Part shown: positions 16,970 through 25,895 of the stretch, piece after piece
Layout: each line of letters opens with the position of its first letter
Numbering within the stretch: position 1 is the first letter of the stretch
From: Streptomyces ruber
Lineage (GTDB): Bacteria; Actinomycetota; Actinomycetes; Streptomycetales; Streptomycetaceae
Length of the DNA stretch: 64,000 nucleotides
Reading direction: 5' to 3'
Assembly (NCBI RefSeq): GCF_014648075.1
Contig: NZ_BMQK01000001.1
Coordinates: forward strand, 372,001 to 436,000
Made by a program: the position numbers and the translations under genes
The notes under the pieces: model-generated
Seen by the model: the letters and a program-made list of their open reading frames with translations, nothing else
Told to the model about the DNA's origin: nothing
The model's database searches: none

Positions 16970-18820
16970 TCACTCCACCGTGACCGATTTCGCCAGGTTC
17001 CGCGGCTGGTCCACCTCGTTCCCCCGGGCCGTCGCCAGCTCGCAGGCGAACACCTGCAACGGCACCGTCGCCACCAGCGGCTGGAGGAGGGTCGGTGTGA
17101 CGGGGATGCGGACCAGGTGGTCGGCGTACGGGACCACCGCCTCGTCGCCCTCCTCCGCGATGACGATCGTGCGGGCGCCCCGCGCGCGGATCTCCTGGAT
17201 GTTGGAGACGACCTTGTCGTGCAGGACCGAGCGGCCCCGTGGGGACGGCACGACGACCACGACCGGCAGGTCCTCCTCGATCAGCGCGATCGGGCCGTGC
17301 TTCAGCTCGCCCGCCGCGAAGCCCTCGGCGTGCATGTAGGCCAGTTCCTTGAGCTTCAGGGCGCCCTCCAGGGCCACGGGATAGCCCACGTGGCGGCCGA
17401 GGAACAGCACCGTGTCCTTGTCCGCCAGGGTGCGCGCCAGGTCCCGTACCGGTTCCATCGTCCCGAGGACCTCCTCCACCGCGCCCGCGATGTGCGACAG
17501 GTCCCTCACGACCGCCTGGATCTCGTCGCCCCACTTCGTGCCGCGCACCTGCCCCAGGTACAGCGCCACCAGGTAGCACGCCACCAGCTGGGTGAGGAAC
17601 GCCTTCGTGGACGCGACCGCCACCTCCGGGCCCGCGTGCGTGTACAGCACCGCGTCCGACTCGCGCGGGATCGTCGAACCGTTGGTGTTGCAGATCGCCA
17701 GCACCTTGGCGCCCTGCTCGCGGGCGTGCCGCAGCGCCATCAGGGTGTCCATGGTCTCGCCGGACTGGGAGATCGCGACGACGAGGGTGCGGGGGTCCAG
17801 GATCGGGTCGCGGTAGCGGAACTCGCTCGCCAGCTCCACCTCGCACGGGATGCGCGTCCAGTGCTCGATGGCGTACTTGGCGATGAGGCCCGCGTGGAAC
17901 GCCGTACCGCACGCGACGATCACCACCTTGTCCATCTCGCGCAGCTCCGAGGCGGTGATCCGCACCTCGTCCAGGGAGAGGGACCCGGCCGCGTCGATAC
18001 GGCCGAGCAGGGTGTCGGCGACCGCCCTGGGCTGCTCGGCGATCTCCTTGAGCATGAAGTAGTCGTAGCCGCCCTTCTCGGCGGCCGACGCGTCCCAGCC
18101 CACGTGGTAAGCGCGCGCGTCGTCGGCGGGCCGGCCGTCGAAGCCGGTGATCCTGATCGCGTCCCGGCGCAGCTCCACCACCTGGTCCTGGCCCAGCTCG
18201 ACCGCCGACCGCGTGTGCGCGATGAACGCGGCGACGTCCGAGGCGAGGAAGGATTCGTCCTCGCCGACGCCCACCACGAGCGGTGAGTTCCGCCGCGCCC
18301 CGACCACCACGTCCGGGTCGTCCGCGACCACGGCGACCAGTGTGAACGCGCCCTCCAGCCGGAGGCTCACCAGCCGCATGGCCTCCGCGAGGTCCGCGCA
18401 CGAGGAGAACTCCTCGGCCAGCAGATACGCGACCACCTCGGTGTCCGTCTCGGAGCGCAGGTCGTGGCCCCGGTCCGCCAGCTCGGCCCGCAGCGCGGCG
18501 AAGTTCTCGATGATCCCGTTGTGGACGACGCCCACCCGGCCCGCGCCGTCGAGGTGCGGATGGGCGTTCACGTCGGTGGGGCCGCCATGGGTGGCCCAGC
18601 GGGTGTGGCCGATGCCCGTGCCGCCGGCCGGCAGCGGACGGACGCTCAGTTCCTTCTCCAGATTGACCAGTTTCCCGGCCTTCTTCGCGGCGGCCAGGCT
18701 CCCGTCGGCCAGGACCGCGACGCCCGCCGAGTCGTAGCCCCGGTACTCCAGCCGCTTGAGGCCGGCGAGAACGACGTCCAGCGCGGAGCGCCCGCCCACG
18801 TACCCCACGATTCCGCACAT
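16970..18820 (-). CDS. glmS: Glutamine--fructose-6-phosphate aminotransferase (isomerising)
   Basis: Makes glucosamine-6-phosphate from fructose-6-phosphate and glutamine. 616 residues from ATG 18820. The nucleophilic Cys is the second residue (MCGIVGYVGGRSALDVVLAG). The N-terminal glutaminase domain (about 1-230) has GIGHTRWATHG and NGIIENFAALR. Two SIS domains follow, with ACGTAFHAGLIAKYAIE and VAISQSGETMDTL, and the C terminus DQPRNLAKSVTVE is the conserved catalytic tail. The open frame upstream to 19741 is antisense to alr and not real. There is no glmS ribozyme. It acts upstream of GlmM in the same pathway. Confidence 0.97.
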   Translation of the reverse strand: MCGIVGYVGGRSALDVVLAGLKRLEYRGYDSAGVAVLADGSLAAAKKAGKLVNLEKELSVRPLPAGGTGIGHTRWATHGGPTDVNAHPHLDGAGRVGVVHNGIIENFAALRAELADRGHDLRSETDTEVVAYLLAEEFSSCADLAEAMRLVSLRLEGAFTLVAVVADDPDVVVGARRNSPLVVGVGEDESFLASDVAAFIAHTRSAVELGQDQVVELRRDAIRITGFDGRPADDARAYHVGWDASAAEKGGYDYFMLKEIAEQPRAVADTLLGRIDAAGSLSLDEVRITASELREMDKVVIVACGTAFHAGLIAKYAIEHWTRIPCEVELASEFRYRDPILDPRTLVVAISQSGETMDTLMALRHAREQGAKVLAICNTNGSTIPRESDAVLYTHAGPEVAVASTKAFLTQLVACYLVALYLGQVRGTKWGDEIQAVVRDLSHIAGAVEEVLGTMEPVRDLARTLADKDTVLFLGRHVGYPVALEGALKLKELAYMHAEGFAAGELKHGPIALIEEDLPVVVVVPSPRGRSVLHDKVVSNIQEIRARGARTIVIAEEGDEAVVPYADHLVRIPVTPTLLQPLVATVPLQVFACELATARGNEVDQPRNLAKSVTVE

Positions 18821-19043
18821 ACCAACCCTTTCGGCCCGCCGGATCGCTGCTGTCCGCAGTCGCGCATGCCCTCTGAGTGCTGCGTGCTGCGTGGCGATAT
18901 GTTCGCAGTCGTCGGGGATGTCGCGTAACCGGTGCGCGGGCGGAGCCGGGCGGAGCCCCGGTTCGGAGGAGCCGGGAACCGGCCGCGGTCCCGGTCCGGG
19001 TGAGCCGGGGGCTCTCGTGCCCCTCTGAGACACTGGGGGCGTT

Positions 19044-20237
19044 ATGACTGGTACGACGACACCGCATCCGCCGAGCGCGCCGCTCAGGGCCCGCGCCGAG
19101 ATCGACCTCGCCGCCCTGCGGGCCAATGTGCGCGCGTTGCGCGCCCACGCACCGAAGGCGCAGCTCATGGCCGTCGTCAAGTCCGACGCGTACGGCCACG
19201 GAGCGGTGCCGTGCGCCCGCGCGGCGCTGGAGGCGGGGGCGGCCTGGCTGGGCACGGCCACGCCCGAGGAGGCGCTGGCCCTGCGCGCGGCCGGGCTGCC
19301 GGGGCGCCTCATGTGCTGGCTGTGGACGCCGGGCGGCCCGTGGCAGGAGGCCGTCGAGGCCGATGTCGACGTGTCGGTCAGCGGGCTGTGGGCGCTGCGG
19401 GAGGTCACCGGGGCCGCGGCCCGGGCGGGCGTACGCGCGCGCGTGCACCTCAAGGCCGACACGGGGCTCGGCCGCTCCGGCTGCCAGCCCCACGACTGGC
19501 CGGAGCTCGTCGCCGCCGCGCTGCGCGCCGAGGCCGACGGGCTGATCCGGGTCGTCGGGCTCTGGTCGCACTTCGCCTGCGCCGACGAGCCCGGCCACCC
19601 CTCCGTCGCGGCCCAGCTCACCCGCTTCCGCGAGATGGTCGCGCACGCCGAGGAGCGGGGCGTCCGCCCCGAGGTGCGGCACATCGCCAACTCGCCGGCC
19701 ACCCTCACGCTGCCCGAGGCCCACTTCGACCTCGTACGCACCGGGATCTCGCTCTACGGCATCTCGCCCAGTCCCGAGGTCGGCACCCCGGCGGACTTCG
19801 GGCTGCGTCCGGTGATGACGCTCAGTGCCTCGCTCGCCCTGGTGAAGCACGTCCCGGGGGGCCACGGCGTCAGCTACGGGCACCACTACACCACCCCGGG
19901 CGCCACCACCCTCGGCCTCGTGCCCGTCGGGTACGCGGACGGCATCCCGCGCCACGCCTCCGGCACCGGACCGGTGCTGGTGGCCGGCAAGTGGCGCACG
20001 GTCGCGGGGCGGATCGCGATGGACCAGTTCGTGGTCGACCTGGGCGGGGACGAACCGCCCGTCGGCGCGCGGGCCGTGCTCTTCGGACCGGGTGACGCGG
20101 GCGAGCCCACCGCCGAGGACTGGGCGAAGGCGGCGGGCACCATCGCGTACGAGGTCGTCACGCGCATCGGAACGCGCGTTCCCCGCGTCTATACGGACAA
20201 TGGCGACCTTCAGGGCAGCGTCGACGCCGCTGTGTGA
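19044..20237 (+). CDS. alr: Alanine racemase
   Basis: PLP enzyme that makes D-alanine for peptidoglycan. 397 residues. PLP Lys46 lies in AVVKSDAYGHGAV. The second catalytic residue is the Tyr of GVSYGHHYTTPG. The C-terminal beta domain has IAMDQFVVDLGGDEP with the family Met-Asp-Gln. GTTATG precedes the coding sequence, which starts MTGTTTPHPPSAPLRARAEI. It is divergent from glmS, with a 223-base shared promoter region, so two cell-wall genes could be coordinated. It is followed by the hydrolase and tsaE in the same direction. Confidence 0.97.
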   Translation: MTGTTTPHPPSAPLRARAEIDLAALRANVRALRAHAPKAQLMAVVKSDAYGHGAVPCARAALEAGAAWLGTATPEEALALRAAGLPGRLMCWLWTPGGPWQEAVEADVDVSVSGLWALREVTGAAARAGVRARVHLKADTGLGRSGCQPHDWPELVAAALRAEADGLIRVVGLWSHFACADEPGHPSVAAQLTRFREMVAHAEERGVRPEVRHIANSPATLTLPEAHFDLVRTGISLYGISPSPEVGTPADFGLRPVMTLSASLALVKHVPGGHGVSYGHHYTTPGATTLGLVPVGYADGIPRHASGTGPVLVAGKWRTVAGRIAMDQFVVDLGGDEPPVGARAVLFGPGDAGEPTAEDWAKAAGTIAYEVVTRIGTRVPRVYTDNGDLQGSVDAAV

Positions 20238-20388
20238 AGCACGGACGACCGCTCACGTTAATCCGCACCGTACGGGTGACCCCATAGGTATGCGGACCGC
20301 GAGCGCAGCACCACCACGACCAGAGGACGACACGAGACGCACCGGGGGGCCGGACAGGTCACCTGGTCGCGGCGGACGGGAGCGGGAC

Positions 20389-21630
20389 GTGAGCGAGAGC
20401 AGCGCGGAGGCGATGGAGGCGGTCGCGGACGCGGCCGCCTCCGGCGCCGCATCCTGGCGCCGGGCCGGCCTCGCGGGCGCGGCCATAGGCGTGGTGGCCG
20501 CGGGGGCCGCCGCCGGAGTCGCCATCGAACGGCTCACCGTGGGACGCGGCATGCGCAGGAAGGCGCGGCTCGCACTCGACTCGGCCGGTCCCTACGGGGC
20601 GCTGCGCGGCACGCCCGGCAAGGCGCAGGCGGACGACGGCACCGAGCTGTACTACGAGGTGGACGAGGTCGAGCAGGACGCCGGCCTCGGCCCGCGCAGG
20701 CGCCGGCTCTTCGGGCGCAGGACCCCGGCCCCCGTCACCGTCGTCTTCAGCCACGGTTACTGCCTCAACCAGGACTCCTGGCACTTCCAGCGGGCCGCGC
20801 TGCGCGGGGTGGTGCGGACCGTGCACTGGGACCAGCGCAGCCACGGGCGCTCGGGGCGCGGCGCGGCCCAGCTGGAGGACGGGACGCCGGTCTCCATAGA
20901 CCAGCTCGGCCGCGATCTGAAGGCGGTCATCGACGAGGCCGCGCCCCGGGGGCCGATCGTGCTGGTCGGGCACTCCATGGGCGGCATGACGGTGATGGCG
21001 CTGGCCGCCCAGTTCCCGGAGCTGGTCCGGGAGCGGGTCGTGGGCGTCGCCCTCGTGGGCACGTCGTCGGGGCGGCTCGGCGAGGTGAACTTCGGGCTGC
21101 CGGTCGCGGGCGTCAACGCCGTACGGCGGGTCCTCCCCGGAGTGCTGAAGGCGCTCGGGCAGCGGGCCGAACTGGTGGAGAGAGGCCGCCGGGCCACGGC
21201 CGACCTGTTCGCCGGGATCATCAAGCGGTACTCGTTCGCGACGCGGGACGTGGACCCGTCGGTCGCGCGCTTCGCCGAGCGGATGATCGAGGGCACCCCG
21301 ATCGACGTGGTCGCCGAGTTCTACCCGGCCTTCAACGACCACGACAAGACCGAGGCGCTGGCCCACTTCGCCGGCCTGCCGGTGCTCGTCCTGGCCGGGG
21401 TCGACGACCTGGTCACCCCGAGCGGGCACAGCGAGGCGATCGCCGACCTGCTCCCCGACGCCGAACTGGTGCTCATACCGGACGCCGGGCACCTGGTGAT
21501 GCTGGAGCACCCCGAGGCCGTCATAGACCGGCTCGCCGACCTCCTCACGCGCGCGCGGGAGAGGGCGCGCGGTGCGGGAGGCTACCGTGGGGGCCATGGA
21601 AGCACCAGCAGCACCGTCCACCCCCGCTGA
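20389..21630 (+). CDS. Alpha/beta hydrolase, membrane-anchored
   Basis: 413 residues from GTG 20389 (GGAGCGG upstream); the frame is open to 20092 but that part overlaps alr. A hydrophobic segment at about 24-44 (LAGAAIGVVAAGAAAGVAIE) is a likely membrane anchor. The hydrolase core has VFSHGYCLNQDSWHFQ (oxyanion region), the nucleophile elbow VLVGHSMGGMTV, VLVLAGVDDLVTPS (acid) and PDAGHLVMLEHPE (His). The substrate is unknown. The gene is conserved between alr and tsaE in Streptomyces. Its 3' end overlaps tsaE by 35 bases. Confidence 0.88.
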   Translation: MSESSAEAMEAVADAAASGAASWRRAGLAGAAIGVVAAGAAAGVAIERLTVGRGMRRKARLALDSAGPYGALRGTPGKAQADDGTELYYEVDEVEQDAGLGPRRRRLFGRRTPAPVTVVFSHGYCLNQDSWHFQRAALRGVVRTVHWDQRSHGRSGRGAAQLEDGTPVSIDQLGRDLKAVIDEAAPRGPIVLVGHSMGGMTVMALAAQFPELVRERVVGVALVGTSSGRLGEVNFGLPVAGVNAVRRVLPGVLKALGQRAELVERGRRATADLFAGIIKRYSFATRDVDPSVARFAERMIEGTPIDVVAEFYPAFNDHDKTEALAHFAGLPVLVLAGVDDLVTPSGHSEAIADLLPDAELVLIPDAGHLVMLEHPEAVIDRLADLLTRARERARGAGGYRGGHGSTSSTVHPR

Positions 21631-22129
21631 GGTTCCCGTGCCGGACGCCACCGCCGAACTGACCGTCGACTCCCCGGACGAGATGCGGGAGCTGGGCCGC
21701 CGCCTCGCCGGGCTGCTGCGCGCGGGCGACCTCGTGATGCTCACCGGGGAGCTCGGCGCCGGCAAGACGACCCTGACCCGGGGGCTCGGCGAGGGACTGG
21801 GCGTGCGGGGGGCGGTCACCTCCCCGACGTTCGTCATCGCGCGCGTGCACCCCTCCCTGGCGGACGGGCCGCCGCTCGTCCACGTCGACGCGTACCGCCT
21901 GGGCGGCGGGCTCGACGAGATGGAGGACCTCGACCTCGACGTGTCCCTGCCGGACTCGGTGGTCGTCGTGGAGTGGGGCGAGGGCAAGGTCGAGGAGCTG
22001 ACCGAGGACCGTCTGCACCTGCTGATCCACCGGGCGGCGGGCGACACGACGGACGAGGTGCGGCACGTCACCCTGACGGGTGTCGGGGAACGGTGGGCGG
22101 CGACGGACCTGAGCGTTCTCGCCTCCTGA
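21596..22129 (+). CDS. tsaE: tRNA t6A synthesis ATPase TsaE
   Basis: The ATPase that drives the TsaB-TsaD-TsaE cycle making N6-threonylcarbamoyladenosine at tRNA position 37. 177 residues with Walker A GELGAGKTTLTRGLGEGLG, VTSPTFVIARVH and VVVVEWGEG, all TsaE signatures. ATG 21596 is preferred (GGGGGCC upstream), though GTG 21572 is possible. It overlaps the end of the hydrolase gene, implying coupling. TsaB and TsaD are encoded at 23247 and 24444, separated from it by two small genes. Confidence 0.95.
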   Translation: MEAPAAPSTPAEVPVPDATAELTVDSPDEMRELGRRLAGLLRAGDLVMLTGELGAGKTTLTRGLGEGLGVRGAVTSPTFVIARVHPSLADGPPLVHVDAYRLGGGLDEMEDLDLDVSLPDSVVVVEWGEGKVEELTEDRLHLLIHRAAGDTTDEVRHVTLTGVGERWAATDLSVLAS

Positions 22130-22153
22130 GGACCACGACGGCGGCACGGCCCG

Positions 22154-22206
22154 CGACGCGGCCGGGCCCGGGTGCGAAGGCACCCGGGCCCGGCCGCGTC
22201 GTTTCA
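22154..22206. terminator. Very strong terminator after tsaE
   Basis: A perfect 22-pair stem, 22154-22175 with 22180-22201, around GAAG, followed by TTTC. It isolates the alr-tsaE transcript from the downstream gene with the iron-box-like palindrome. Confidence 0.85.
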
Positions 22207-22289
22207 CGGCTCCCGCGCGTTAACCGACAAGGCGTCGGGAAGATATTGCGTTCCGGGTCCCGGGCGTGGTCACATGGTATCCAGTCCGT

Positions 22290-22310
22290 GGTTAGGTTTA
22301 CCTAACCATG
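22290..22310. promoter_or_regulatory. Candidate iron box (DmdR/IdeR-type operator)
   Basis: GGTTAGGT (22290-22297) and ACCTAACC (22300-22307) form a perfect palindrome. Laid on the DtxR/IdeR consensus TTAGGTTAGSCTAACCTAA from 22292, it matches 14 of 19 positions. It is 27 bases upstream of the ATG at 22337. In Streptomyces such boxes bind DmdR1 and repress siderophore genes when iron is plentiful. Confidence 0.6.
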
Positions 22311-22336
22311 CCCGCCCCCACGTCCAGGAGGCGTCC

Positions 22337-22540
22337 ATGCAGGCTTCAGAGCACGCTCCGGAACGCGACGAGGCGCTGCCGCGCACGCCGCCCGCCACGA
22401 AGGCGCCGGGAACGGCCGGAGTGCCGATGCGGGACCTGCTGGCGTCGTGCGCCGCCGCCAGGGTGATCTCCACACCCCCGAGCGCCCCTGCTGCCGCGTA
22501 CCCGGCGCGGGGGGAGCGGCGGCACCCCGAGGCCGCGTAG
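22337..22540 (+). CDS. Small hypothetical protein, possibly iron-regulated
   Basis: 67 residues, MQASEHAPERDEALPRTPPA at the start, then MRDLLASCAAARVISTPPSA and an Ala/Pro/Arg-rich end. The ATG at 22337 has AGGAGG 5 bases upstream, which supports translation. No known domain. The block LLASCAAARVISTPP is reminiscent of a group of short Streptomyces proteins of unknown role. The palindrome at 22290-22307 is the strongest clue to its regulation. The gene is convergent with the next one. Confidence 0.65.
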   Translation: MQASEHAPERDEALPRTPPATKAPGTAGVPMRDLLASCAAARVISTPPSAPAAAYPARGERRHPEAA

Positions 22541-22551
22541 CCGCCGCGCGC

Positions 22552-23112
22552 CTACTTCACCACGACGACCGTGGCCCCGATCGTCGCGAACTCCCACATC
22601 GCCGCGCCGTCCTCGCGGGACTCCCGGATGCCGCCCGTCCTCGCGGTCGGGTCGGGCGAGGGCGTGGAGCCGTCGACCGCGGCGCTGAAGCCGATCGGGA
22701 CGCCGTCGACCGTCGTGAAGAGGACGACGTTCTCGATGGGCACGCCGTCGGAGCCGGTGACCGCGTTGTTGCGGGAGGTGACCTGGTACGTGCCCGGGGC
22801 CGGCTCGACGGGGCTCGGGGTGACCGTGAAGGTGCGCCGGACCTTCCCGTCCGCGCCGACCAGCCACACGCGGTCCGCGCCGAGCGCGTACACGACCCGC
22901 TCGCCGAGGCCGGAGTCCGCGGGCAGGGCCGTCGGGTCCTGCGTCGGCGAGGGCGCCGGCGACCCGGTGGACCCCGGTGCCGCCGAGGCCGAGGCGGCCG
23001 GCCGGCCCAGGTCGTCGGGCACGTTGGCCGACGCCTGGTAGGCGAGGAAACCGACTGCGGCGATGGCCGCCGCGGTGAGCCCGGCCACAAATCCCGAGCT
23101 GCTACTGGCCAC
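22552..23112 (-). CDS. Membrane-anchored protein with degenerate L,D-transpeptidase-like (YkuD) domain
   Basis: 186 residues. One N-terminal membrane helix (about 7-28, GFVAGLTAAAIAAVGFLAYQ) is followed by a Ser/Pro/Ala linker and a domain of about 125 residues. Its end, ARTGGIRESREDGAAMWEFA then TIGATVVVV, follows the YkuD motif (HGCIR-S--D---L----GT-V-V). However, the catalytic Cys position is Gly and no HG dipeptide precedes it. I therefore read it as a non-catalytic relative located outside the membrane. The start is a GTG at 23112. It is divergent from tsaB. Confidence 0.65.
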   Translation of the reverse strand: MASSSSGFVAGLTAAAIAAVGFLAYQASANVPDDLGRPAASASAAPGSTGSPAPSPTQDPTALPADSGLGERVVYALGADRVWLVGADGKVRRTFTVTPSPVEPAPGTYQVTSRNNAVTGSDGVPIENVVLFTTVDGVPIGFSAAVDGSTPSPDPTARTGGIRESREDGAAMWEFATIGATVVVVK

Positions 23113-23246
23113 CTTCTGCGCCCACCCTTCGAACGTCCGTGCGTCATCAATATCACTGGTGCGTACGTCTCGCAGTGACGGTAGCAGCAGGGGAGGGGCG
23201 GGCCGGGTCGGCAGCCTGTCCGGCTCGGGCGCCGTAGGCTGTTTGC

Positions 23247-23900
23247 GTGCTCTTGCTCGCTCTGGATACCGCCACTCCCGCCGTCACCGTCGCCCTGCAC
23301 GACGGGACGGCCGTCGTCGCCTCGTCGAGCCAGGTGGACGCGCGCCGGCACGGGGAGCTGCTGCTGCCCGCCGTCGACCGGGTCCTGGCCGAGGCGGGCA
23401 CACGCCTCGACGCCGTCACCGCCGTCGTCGTCGGCACCGGACCCGGCCCGTACACCGGGCTGCGCGTCGGCCTGATGACCGCCGACACCTTCGGCCTCGC
23501 CCTCGGGGTCCCCGTCCACGGCCTGTGCACGCTGGACGCCCTCGCCTTCGCCACCGACCTCGACGGGCCGTTCGTCGTGGCGACGGACGCCCGCCGCAAG
23601 GAGGTGTACTGGGCGCGCTACGCGGACTCCCGCACCCGCGTCACCGAGCCCGCCGTCGACCGCCCCGCGGACATCGCCGACGAGGTCGCCGGACTGCCCG
23701 CCGTCGGCGCGGGCGCGCTGCTCTACCCGGACACCTTCTCCGAGGCGCACGGGCCGGAGCACGTGTCGGCCGCCGCGCTCGCCTCCCTGGCGGCCGGGAG
23801 ACTGGCCGCGGGGGAGGAGCTGCCCGCGCCCCGGCCCCTGTACCTGCGCCGCCCCGACGCGCAGGTGCCCAAGAACTACAAGGTGGTCACCCCCAAGTGA
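23247..23900 (+). CDS. tsaB: tRNA t6A synthesis protein TsaB
   Basis: The ASKHA-fold scaffold partner of TsaD in t6A37 formation. 217 residues, starting MLLLALDTATPAVTVALHDG, with GTGPGPYTGLRVGLMTADTF as the family block. The GTG at 23247 is the first residue of the fold's beta-strand and fits homologues. Its stop overlaps the GTG of rimI (GTGA at 23897-23900), so tsaB-rimI-tsaD plus the gene at 25556 form one translationally coupled operon. Confidence 0.95.
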   Translation: MLLLALDTATPAVTVALHDGTAVVASSSQVDARRHGELLLPAVDRVLAEAGTRLDAVTAVVVGTGPGPYTGLRVGLMTADTFGLALGVPVHGLCTLDALAFATDLDGPFVVATDARRKEVYWARYADSRTRVTEPAVDRPADIADEVAGLPAVGAGALLYPDTFSEAHGPEHVSAAALASLAAGRLAAGEELPAPRPLYLRRPDAQVPKNYKVVTPK

Positions 23901-24451
23901 CCGCGACCGGAACCACGAGCGCCGCGCTGCGCGAGATGCGCTGGTGGGACATCGATCCCGTGCTGGAGCTGGAGCGGGACCTCTTCCCCGAGGACGCCTG
24001 GTCGCGCGGGATGTTCTGGTCGGAGCTGGCCCACGCGCGCGGGCACGGGGCGACACGGCGGTACGTCGTGGCCGAGGAAGCGGCCGGACCGGCCGCGGAG
24101 GAGCGGCCCCGGCTGGTCGGCTACGCGGGCCTCGCCGCCTCCGGCGATCTGGCCGACGTGCAGACGATCGCCGTCGCCCGCGACCACTGGGGCACCGGCC
24201 TCGGCGGACGGCTGCTGGCCGAACTGCTCCGCGCGGCCACCGCCTTCGAGTGCGCCGAGGTGATGCTCGAGTGCCGGGTCGACAACACCCGGGCCCAGCG
24301 GCTGTACGAGCGCTTCGGCTTCGAACCCATCGGTTTCAGACGCGGCTACTACCAGCCGGGGAACGTGGACGCCCTGGTGATGCGGCTGACCGACCCTGCA
24401 ACCTCCGTGAACCCCGAAAACGGCGTACAAGGAACCGAGATCAATGGCTGA
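23897..24451 (+). CDS. rimI: Ribosomal protein S18 alanine N-acetyltransferase (GNAT)
   Basis: 184-residue GNAT acetyltransferase. [20 protein letters not shown] is the N-terminal block, [20 protein letters not shown] is the acetyl-CoA loop, and [20 protein letters not shown] is the C-terminal motif typical of RimI. It is predicted to acetylate the N-terminal Ala of S18; in actinobacteria it may have broader N-terminal targets. The GTG overlaps the tsaB stop. The coding region ends 8 bases inside tsaD. Confidence 0.93.
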   Translation: MTATGTTSAALREMRWWDIDPVLELERDLFPEDAWSRGMFWSELAHARGHGATRRYVVAEEAAGPAAEERPRLVGYAGLAASGDLADVQTIAVARDHWGTGLGGRLLAELLRAATAFECAEVMLECRVDNTRAQRLYERFGFEPIGFRRGYYQPGNVDALVMRLTDPATSVNPENGVQGTEING

Positions 24452-25559
24452 CCCACGACGCGACGAGCCGCTCGTCCTCGGCATCGAGACCTCCTGCGAC
24501 GAGACCGGCGTAGGCATCGTCCGCGGGACCACCCTGCTCGCGGACGCGATCGCGTCCAGCGTCGACGAGCACGCGCGCTTCGGCGGCGTCGTCCCCGAGG
24601 TCGCGTCCCGCGCGCACCTGGAGGCGATGGTGCCCACCATCCGGCGCGCGCTGAAGGAGGCGGGCGTCAGCGCCAAGGACCTGGACGGCATCGCGGTCAC
24701 CGCGGGCCCCGGTCTCGCGGGCGCGCTGCTCGTCGGCGTCTCGGCCGCGAAGGCGTTCGCGTACGCGCTCGGCAAGCCCCTGTACGGCGTCAACCACCTG
24801 GCCTCGCACATCTGCGTGGACCAGCTGGAGCACGGCCCGCTGCCCGAGCCCACGATGGCGCTGCTGGTCAGCGGCGGCCACTCGTCGCTGCTGCTGTCCA
24901 CGGACATCACCGCCGACGTGAAGCCCATGGGCGCGACCATCGACGACGCGGCCGGCGAGGCCTTCGACAAGGTCGCGCGCGTGCTGAACCTGGGCTTCCC
25001 GGGCGGCCCCGTCATCGACCGGTACGCGCGCGAGGGCGACCCGGAGGCCATCGCGTTCCCGCGCGGGCTGACCGGGCCGCGCGACGCGGCGTACGACTTC
25101 TCCTTCTCCGGTCTGAAGACGGCCGTGGCCCGCTGGATCGAGGCGAAGCGGGCGGCGGGCGAGGAGGTGCCGGTGCGGGACGTGTCCGCGTCCTTCCAGG
25201 AGGCCGTGGTGGACGTGCTGACCCGCAAGGCCGTGCGCGCCTGCAAGGACCAGGGCGTCGACCACCTGATGATCGGCGGCGGGGTCGCGGCCAACTCCCG
25301 GCTGCGCGCCCTCGCCCAGGAGCGCTGCGAGGCCGCCGGCATCCGGCTGCGGGTGCCCCGGCCGAAGCTGTGCACGGACAACGGCGCCATGGTCGCCGCG
25401 CTCGGCGCCGAGATGGTCGCCCGCAACCGCGCCGCCTCCGACTGGGACCTCTCCGCGGACTCCTCCCTGCCGGTGACCGACCCGCACGTACCCGGTCACC
25501 AGCACACACACGGACACGACCACGTGCACGAAGTCAGCAAGGAGAACCTGTACTCGTGA
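24444..25559 (+). CDS. tsaD: tRNA N6-adenosine threonylcarbamoyltransferase TsaD
   Basis: Transfers the threonylcarbamoyl group from TC-AMP to A37 of ANN-decoding tRNAs. 371 residues. [15 protein letters not shown] opens the ASKHA fold, [11 protein letters not shown] holds the two metal His residues, and [14 protein letters not shown] is the nucleotide block. The last 25 or so residues are an unusual His-rich tail ([17 protein letters not shown]) that homologues in other phyla lack. The ATG at 24444 overlaps rimI. Partners TsaB and TsaE are encoded nearby. Confidence 0.96.
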   Translation: MADPRRDEPLVLGIETSCDETGVGIVRGTTLLADAIASSVDEHARFGGVVPEVASRAHLEAMVPTIRRALKEAGVSAKDLDGIAVTAGPGLAGALLVGVSAAKAFAYALGKPLYGVNHLASHICVDQLEHGPLPEPTMALLVSGGHSSLLLSTDITADVKPMGATIDDAAGEAFDKVARVLNLGFPGGPVIDRYAREGDPEAIAFPRGLTGPRDAAYDFSFSGLKTAVARWIEAKRAAGEEVPVRDVSASFQEAVVDVLTRKAVRACKDQGVDHLMIGGGVAANSRLRALAQERCEAAGIRLRVPRPKLCTDNGAMVAALGAEMVARNRAASDWDLSADSSLPVTDPHVPGHQHTHGHDHVHEVSKENLYS

Positions 25560-25849
25560 CCGTCGCCCTGATGTGGGAGGCCCGGGCCGTCGAGGGGCGG
25601 GGGGACGAACTCCTCGCCTGGGCCCGCGCCCAGGAGCTGCCGCGGGCGCCGCTGCGCCGCGAGACCTTCCGCGCGCCCCGGGACCGGGTCCTCGTCATCA
25701 CCTGGTGGGACGCCGCGTACGACGCCGAACTCCCCGAACTGCCGGAACCGACGGGCGACTTGGTCACCCGCGCGGTGCACCGCTGGCGGTTCGAGTCGGC
25801 GGGCGTGTCGGGCGGCCGAGACGACGGGGCGGCGGCGTCGCGGTCGTAG
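25556..25849 (+). CDS. Small conserved protein coupled to tsaD
   Basis: 97 residues: [20 protein letters not shown], then [19 protein letters not shown] segments and [20 protein letters not shown]. The fold looks like a small ferredoxin-like or ABM-type domain, but no catalytic motif is seen and I cannot name it. The GTG at 25556 overlaps the tsaD stop (GTGA), which argues strongly that it is expressed with the t6A operon. Confidence 0.7.
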   Translation: MTVALMWEARAVEGRGDELLAWARAQELPRAPLRRETFRAPRDRVLVITWWDAAYDAELPELPEPTGDLVTRAVHRWRFESAGVSGGRDDGAAASRS

Positions 25850-25895
25850 TCTGGGAGGCGCCAGGTGCAAGCCGGGTCCTCACCGAGGGGCTGCG

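Noticed and set aside
18821..19043. A glmS ribozyme or riboswitch upstream of glmS
   Set aside because: The glmS ribozyme is known from Firmicutes. I find no recognisable conserved core in this 223-base divergent region.
16845..19955. Very long minus-strand frames (over 900 codons) covering glmS and alr
   Set aside because: GC-rich coding DNA leaves open frames on all strands. Only the GlmS part is homologous and it has its own ATG at 18820; the rest is antisense to alr and low-complexity.
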